A stretch of 8,397 nucleotides of DNA, from the NCBI GenBank assembly GCA_014381035.1, contig JACMIS010000770.1:1-8397 (forward strand). The letters are read 5' to 3'. Shown here one piece after another: positions 5,056-8,397 of the stretch (position 1 is its first letter; every line of letters starts with the position of its first letter). Below the pieces are notes generated by a model. The model saw only the letters and a program-made list of their open reading frames with translations, made no database searches and was not told the origin of the DNA. A program made the translations under genes and the position numbers. The stretch comes from Armatimonadota bacterium (GTDB lineage Bacteria > Armatimonadota > Armatimonadia > Armatimonadales > Armatimonadaceae).

Positions 5056-7563
5056 ATGTCTATCAGTAACTGGATCAGGCAGGTCGTTACCCCGCTGAGT
5101 GATAACAGCAGTGAAGCGAGGCGGCTTCTGGGCGAGTACAAAAAGGAAGCGAAGCGCAAAGGGCGCGGGTATCAGGAATGGAAACCCAAAGACCTCGCCA
5201 CGGGCAACGCGATTTTGGAATCCTTGCCAGAAGTGCAAACCGAGGTGTTGCTTCAGATTTGCAAATTGGCGGACTACGATTACTACTCCACCGGGTTGGA
5301 AAACAGTCTGTTGCAACGGCATCTCCCCTTCACGGCAGACCAGTTGCTTGCCATTTTGCACATTCGATGGGGGGTGTACAGTTACGGGTTTGCATCGCGC
5401 TTGCGCGTGGTGCGGCGGTTCGTAGACGCCGGAGGGACGATCTCGCCCGAACTCCGCGCCAAATTACAGGAAATACATTCCAGCGTTGCTAAAGAGTCGA
5501 GCGCGGAAGCCGCGAAGATAGCCCTCACCGTGAATGAACTGCTCGGGAATGGGGAGTTGGCTATCCTCCCCGACGATTCGGGCGAAGCGTGGGCGACGCT
5601 TGTTCTCGCCGACTTGAAGGGAATGTCAGATGGTGAAGTAGCTGTATGGAAACGCCTTTTCGCACACGCGCAGACGGCGGACGGTAGCAAACCGACGAAA
5701 GAGTGGGCGAAAAAAACGCAGGGAATGGTGGCATCTCTGGGCGATAACTTCGTCGTCCGTATTGCCCGCTGGCTGAACGCCGTCTCCGCGCCGACCATAG
5801 AAAACGTCGTCCACCGGGAGACGTACCTGAGACAGACGACGGAGTGGACGGAAACCGTGAGCAAGCACAGTGACCGCAACATAGGGATCTTAAAGGGTCT
5901 CGCCTGGTCGTGCGTGAGGCGAACCGAGCCGGAGGTGGCTCGCGCTCTCGGGAAAATGGCGGGGGCGTGTTTCGCCAAAGTCCCCGGCGTCGGGTCGTGG
6001 GCGGTACGGGCGTCTACGGCGGCGATCTATGCCCTCGGCGAATCGCCCGGCAATCCCGAGGCGGTACCCGCGCTCTCTCGGATGAAAACCCGTGTGACGC
6101 ACCGCCCGACACTTACCGTTATCGAGCGCACGCTGGAAACGGTCGCCAAGCGGCAGGGGGTGACAAAGGACGATCTCGAAGACCTGTCCGTTCCGACCTA
6201 CGGTTTGGATGCATACGGAGTACGCAGGGAAACCTTCCCGAGCGATGCCGGGGAGTATGTCGTTGAGTGCGCAGTGGATCGTAACACGGGCGACGTGTTT
6301 CTTTCCCACATCGCCCCCGATGGCAAGTCACTGAAAACAGTTCCGTCTGCTCTCAAAACCGGCGAGAATGCGGAGCGTTACAAAGCACTCAAAGCGGACG
6401 CCGACGCCGCAGGGAAAACACTGACAGCGCAAAAGACGCGATTCGACAGTTTTTATCTGGCGCAACGGTCGTGGAAGTACACCGATTTCGTCGCCCGGTT
6501 CGTCACGCATCCCCTGCTCGCGAAAATTGCCAACCGGCTTGTCTGGCATTTCGCCGATGGTGCGAACAAAGCAGAAGGGATTTACGACCCGGCGACGGGC
6601 GAATTTCGGGATGTGGGCGGCACCCCCTTGTCCTGGTTGACTCCCGAAACCAGGGTAGCTCTCTGGCACCCGCTCGGTTTCGCGCCGGAGTACGTTCTAT
6701 TGTGGCGCGAACGGCTTACCGCGCTCGGTATCGTGCAACCCTTCAAGCAGGCGTACCGTGAAGTGTATCTGCTTACAGACGCGGAACTCGCGACCGGGAC
6801 GTATTCCAACCGATTCGCGGGTCACATTCTGAAACAGCATCAGATGAACGCGTTGGCGCACGGTCGCGGTTGGAAGCACGCCCTGCAGGGCGGATGGGAC
6901 GGTGCGTGGGACGAGCAAGCGGAGCGTACCCTCTCCGGCTGGAATCTCCGCGCCGAATATTTCCTGATCGGTGCGGGAGACGATTACAGCAGTTCGGGTA
7001 TCTTCACGTATATTTCCACGGATCAGGTGCGCTTTTACCGGATCGGTGAAAACGACCCCCTTCCGCTGACCGACGTCCCTGCGCTACCGTTCTCCGAGAT
7101 TTTGCGCGATGTCGACCTGTTCGTCGGGGTGGCAAGCGTGGGCAACGATCCGGCGTGGGCGGATACTGGCACGAACCGCAATGCTTTCGGCAACTACTGG
7201 TATGAATATGGCTTCGGCGAGCTTTCCGCGTCCGCAGAAACGCGGCGCGAGGTGCTGACGAAACTGTTACCCCGACTCAAAATCGCGGGACGATGCGAAC
7301 TCTCGAAGCGATTCCTCCAGGTGCGTGGCGATCTGCGCACCTACAAAATCCACCTCGGCTCCGCGAACATTCTCATGGAACCGAATGATCAGTACCTGTG
7401 CATCGTGCCGGGGCGCAAAGCCGATACGGATACTGCCAATGTCTTCCTGCCGTTTGAGGGCGATACGCGGTTATCCGTGATCCTTTCCAAAGCGTTTCTG
7501 CTCGCGAACGACACGAAAATCACCGACAGCACGATCACCAGCCAGATCAAAAACCGGCATTGA
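5056..7563 (+). CDS. DUF4132 domain protein (MolR/YehI family)
   Basis: An 835-residue protein. The N-terminal half (about 20-365) is helical and repeat-like, resembling HEAT/ARM-type arrays, and leads to the segment LEDLSVPTYGLDAYG (374-388) seen at the entry to the DUF4132 region. The DUF4132 core is recognisable from QPFKQAYREVYLLTDAE (561-577), TYSNRFAGHILKQHQ (582-596) and RGW. The C-terminus carries the strongly conserved IHLGSANILMEPNDQYLCIVPGR (765-787) and LPFEGDTRLSVILSKAFLLA (798-817). No WGR domain, signal peptide or membrane segment is visible. The family has no established biochemical activity. E. coli YehI, a relative, lies near MoxR-type ATPase, VWA and SWIM-domain genes, none of which occur here, so this member has different partners. 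It starts 5 bases after the ubiquitin-like gene and is the last gene of the proposed operon. The family call is confident; the function is open. Confidence 0.92.
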   Translation: MSISNWIRQVVTPLSDNSSEARRLLGEYKKEAKRKGRGYQEWKPKDLATGNAILESLPEVQTEVLLQICKLADYDYYSTGLENSLLQRHLPFTADQLLAILHIRWGVYSYGFASRLRVVRRFVDAGGTISPELRAKLQEIHSSVAKESSAEAAKIALTVNELLGNGELAILPDDSGEAWATLVLADLKGMSDGEVAVWKRLFAHAQTADGSKPTKEWAKKTQGMVASLGDNFVVRIARWLNAVSAPTIENVVHRETYLRQTTEWTETVSKHSDRNIGILKGLAWSCVRRTEPEVARALGKMAGACFAKVPGVGSWAVRASTAAIYALGESPGNPEAVPALSRMKTRVTHRPTLTVIERTLETVAKRQGVTKDDLEDLSVPTYGLDAYGVRRETFPSDAGEYVVECAVDRNTGDVFLSHIAPDGKSLKTVPSALKTGENAERYKALKADADAAGKTLTAQKTRFDSFYLAQRSWKYTDFVARFVTHPLLAKIANRLVWHFADGANKAEGIYDPATGEFRDVGGTPLSWLTPETRVALWHPLGFAPEYVLLWRERLTALGIVQPFKQAYREVYLLTDAELATGTYSNRFAGHILKQHQMNALAHGRGWKHALQGGWDGAWDEQAERTLSGWNLRAEYFLIGAGDDYSSSGIFTYISTDQVRFYRIGENDPLPLTDVPALPFSEILRDVDLFVGVASVGNDPAWADTGTNRNAFGNYWYEYGFGELSASAETRREVLTKLLPRLKIAGRCELSKRFLQVRGDLRTYKIHLGSANILMEPNDQYLCIVPGRKADTDTANVFLPFEGDTRLSVILSKAFLLANDTKITDSTITSQIKNRH

Positions 7564-7576
7564 AGCGGAGCGAATC

Positions 7577-7606
7577 AGGGAAGGGTGAAGTCGAACCCTG
7601 TTCCCT
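7577..7606 (+). terminator. Imperfect hairpin after the DUF4132 gene, possible operon end
   Basis: AGGGAAGGGT (7577-7586) pairs with ACCC (7595-7598) and TTCCCT (7601-7606), with a 2-base bulge and an 8-base loop. It begins 14 bases after the stop codon, where a terminator is expected, but the following CTTGACA is not a T tract. It may be a weak or factor-assisted terminator. Its 3' arm ends one base before the -35 box of the next promoter, so as DNA the dyad could also bind a regulator. Confidence 0.4.
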
Positions 7607-7607
7607 C

Positions 7608-7636
7608 TTGACAGAGCCCAAATCATTGCGTATACT
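7608..7636 (+). promoter_or_regulatory. Sigma-70 type promoter for the LacI-family gene
   Basis: TTGACA (7608-7613), an exact consensus -35 box, is followed after exactly 17 bases by TATACT (7631-7636), one base from the consensus -10. Transcription would begin near 7643-7646, giving a leader of about 55 bases before the LacI ATG. It is by far the best promoter match I see in the window and indicates that the repressor is transcribed separately from the six-gene operon. Confidence 0.8.
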
Positions 7637-7646
7637 TGAACCGCGA

Positions 7647-7666
7647 ATGACTAAAGGATTGGTCAT
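7647..7666. promoter_or_regulatory. 20-base near-palindrome, candidate repressor operator
   Basis: ATGACTAA (7647-7654) and TTGGTCAT (7659-7666) match as inverted arms in 7 of 8 positions around AGGA. The site starts a few bases after the predicted transcription start, where a bound repressor would block transcription. Size and position suit a LacI-family dimer and self-repression by the downstream gene. The central CG common in LacI-family operators is absent, so another regulator is possible. Confidence 0.4.
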
Positions 7667-7703
7667 ATTGTTGCACCGGGATAGAATGATTGTGTTGCTA
7701 TGA
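7647..7703 (+). other. Possible 18-codon leader ORF coupled to the LacI-family gene
   Basis: An open frame runs from ATG 7647 through TTG 7668 to TGA 7701-7703, and the stop overlaps the ATG 7700 and ATG 7703 candidates for the repressor. AAAGGA (7653-7658) is well placed for starting at TTG 7668; ATG 7647 would be nearly leaderless on the predicted mRNA. The repressor has no good binding site of its own, so coupling through this small ORF is conceivable. It could equally be chance, because the frame is short. Confidence 0.22.
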
Positions 7704-8397
7704 TGCGTAAAAATACAAACCCTACCCTGCAAGATGTCGCGCGTATCGCAGGGGTCAGTCCGTACACCGTGTCATCAGTGCTGAACGGTTCCCGATCTAA
7801 CACCCGTGTTTCACCTGCGACGCGTGTCCGCATCGAAGAGGCGGCACGGACGCTGTCATACCATCCGAATGCGACCGCACGCAGCCTGGTTACTCGCACA
7901 ACACGAATCATCGGTGTACTCATTCCTTTCGTCCTGTCCTCCGCAGAAGCGTTTTCCGACGACTACGCCTCCGCTATCTTAGCCGGGATTACCGAACAAG
8001 CGGCAGCGGACGGATACGACATTCTGCACTACACACAAATCTGGCGTGACGATGCGGCGTCCGTCGCCCGGTTCCGTGACCGGCGCACCGATGGCGTTTT
8101 GGTAGTGGCACCACTTACTGGCTCCGATGTTATTGAGGCACTGTCCGCCTTAGATATTCCCGTGGTCGCTGTTTCCGCGCTCCCTCTACCCTACACCGCC
8201 ACCGCCCCAACCGGAATCGGTTTCGTAGACGTTGACAATGCCGCCGGTATTCGGCTCGCGGTGGAATATTTATTACACCTGGGTCACACGCGGATCGCCC
8301 ACTTGAGCGGGGAATGGAACTCGGCAAGTGCGGTTCAGCGGCGCAGTGCCTGGGAAAGTGTTCTGGGTGAGCATGGGGTTTCGGCACCATCCGATTA
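7700..8397 (+). CDS. LacI-family transcriptional regulator, 3' end beyond the window
   Basis: Bases 7700-8395 encode 232 residues with no stop; the gene runs off the right edge. LacI-family members are usually about 330-350 residues, so roughly two thirds is present. The N-terminal helix-turn-helix is TLQDVARIAGVSPYTVSSVLNG (9-30), followed by the hinge region YHPNATARSLVTR (54-66) that places a helix in the DNA minor groove. The periplasmic-binding-protein-like sensor domain starts at IIGVLIP (70-76) and includes DGVLVVAP (131-138) and the conserved VDNAAG and LGHTRIAHLSG segments (178-183, 194-204). The effector is likely a sugar or related small molecule, as usual for the family, but cannot be identified. 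The start is ATG 7700 or the adjacent ATG 7703; an in-frame TAG at 7682 rules out a longer form. Neither has a strong binding site. A consensus promoter and a candidate operator lie directly upstream, suggesting self-regulation. Whether it also controls the six-gene operon is unknown; I saw no copy of the same palindrome before base 163. Confidence 0.92.
   Translation, partial: MMRKNTNPTLQDVARIAGVSPYTVSSVLNGSRSNTRVSPATRVRIEEAARTLSYHPNATARSLVTRTTRIIGVLIPFVLSSAEAFSDDYASAILAGITEQAAADGYDILHYTQIWRDDAASVARFRDRRTDGVLVVAPLTGSDVIEALSALDIPVVAVSALPLPYTATAPTGIGFVDVDNAAGIRLAVEYLLHLGHTRIAHLSGEWNSASAVQRRSAWESVLGEHGVSAPSD

Noticed and set aside
1..8397. Mobile element, CRISPR array, tRNA or rRNA
   Set aside because: No transposase or integrase motifs, no regularly spaced repeats and no cloverleaf-like segment were seen on reading the window.

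Overview
The window looks like a compact stretch of bacterial chromosome. It is moderately GC-rich (judged by eye, not counted) and almost all coding on the + strand. A lipoprotein signal, a DUF4132 protein and a LacI-family repressor beginning at the right edge are its main taxonomic hints. The style of the LacI protein, with VSPYTVSSVLNG in the helix-turn-helix, reminds me of Armatimonadota or a similar environmental phylum. That is an impression, not a demonstration. I see no transposase, integrase, tRNA, rRNA or CRISPR repeat.

Layout. Bases 1-92 hold the end of a preceding transcription unit, with a textbook Rho-independent terminator at 54-92. From 163 to 7563 six genes run head to tail in what looks like one operon: (1) a cytoplasmic coiled-coil protein with a Tyr/Arg-rich segment and a Ser/Asp-rich tail; (2) a GT-B fold glycosyltransferase of the MurG/GT28 type; (3) a small lipoprotein with a proline-rich linker and an Asp-rich, EF-hand-like loop; (4) a radical SAM enzyme with a one-cluster C-terminal 'twitch' (short SPASM) domain; (5) a 144-residue protein that reads like a beta-grasp, ubiquitin-like protein and ends in Gly-Gly; (6) an 835-residue DUF4132 (MolR/YehI family) protein. 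Gaps are 3, 42, -19, 119 and 5 bases, and no internal terminator with a T tract is visible.

After gene 6 comes an imperfect hairpin, then a near-perfect sigma-70 promoter (TTGACA, 17-base spacer, TATACT), a 20-base near-palindrome suited to be an operator, and a possible 18-codon leader peptide whose stop overlaps the start of a LacI-family repressor. The repressor runs off the right edge and appears to be a separate transcription unit.

How the genes might work together is not known to me. The combination of a GG-terminated ubiquitin-like protein, a radical SAM/twitch enzyme, a GT-B glycosyltransferase, a DUF4132 protein, a coiled-coil protein and a lipoprotein is the most interesting thing here. 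One reading is a protein-modification or envelope-linked system in which the ubiquitin-like protein is modified, carried or recognised by its neighbours. No E1, E2 or JAB-type protease is in the window, so conjugation is inference only.
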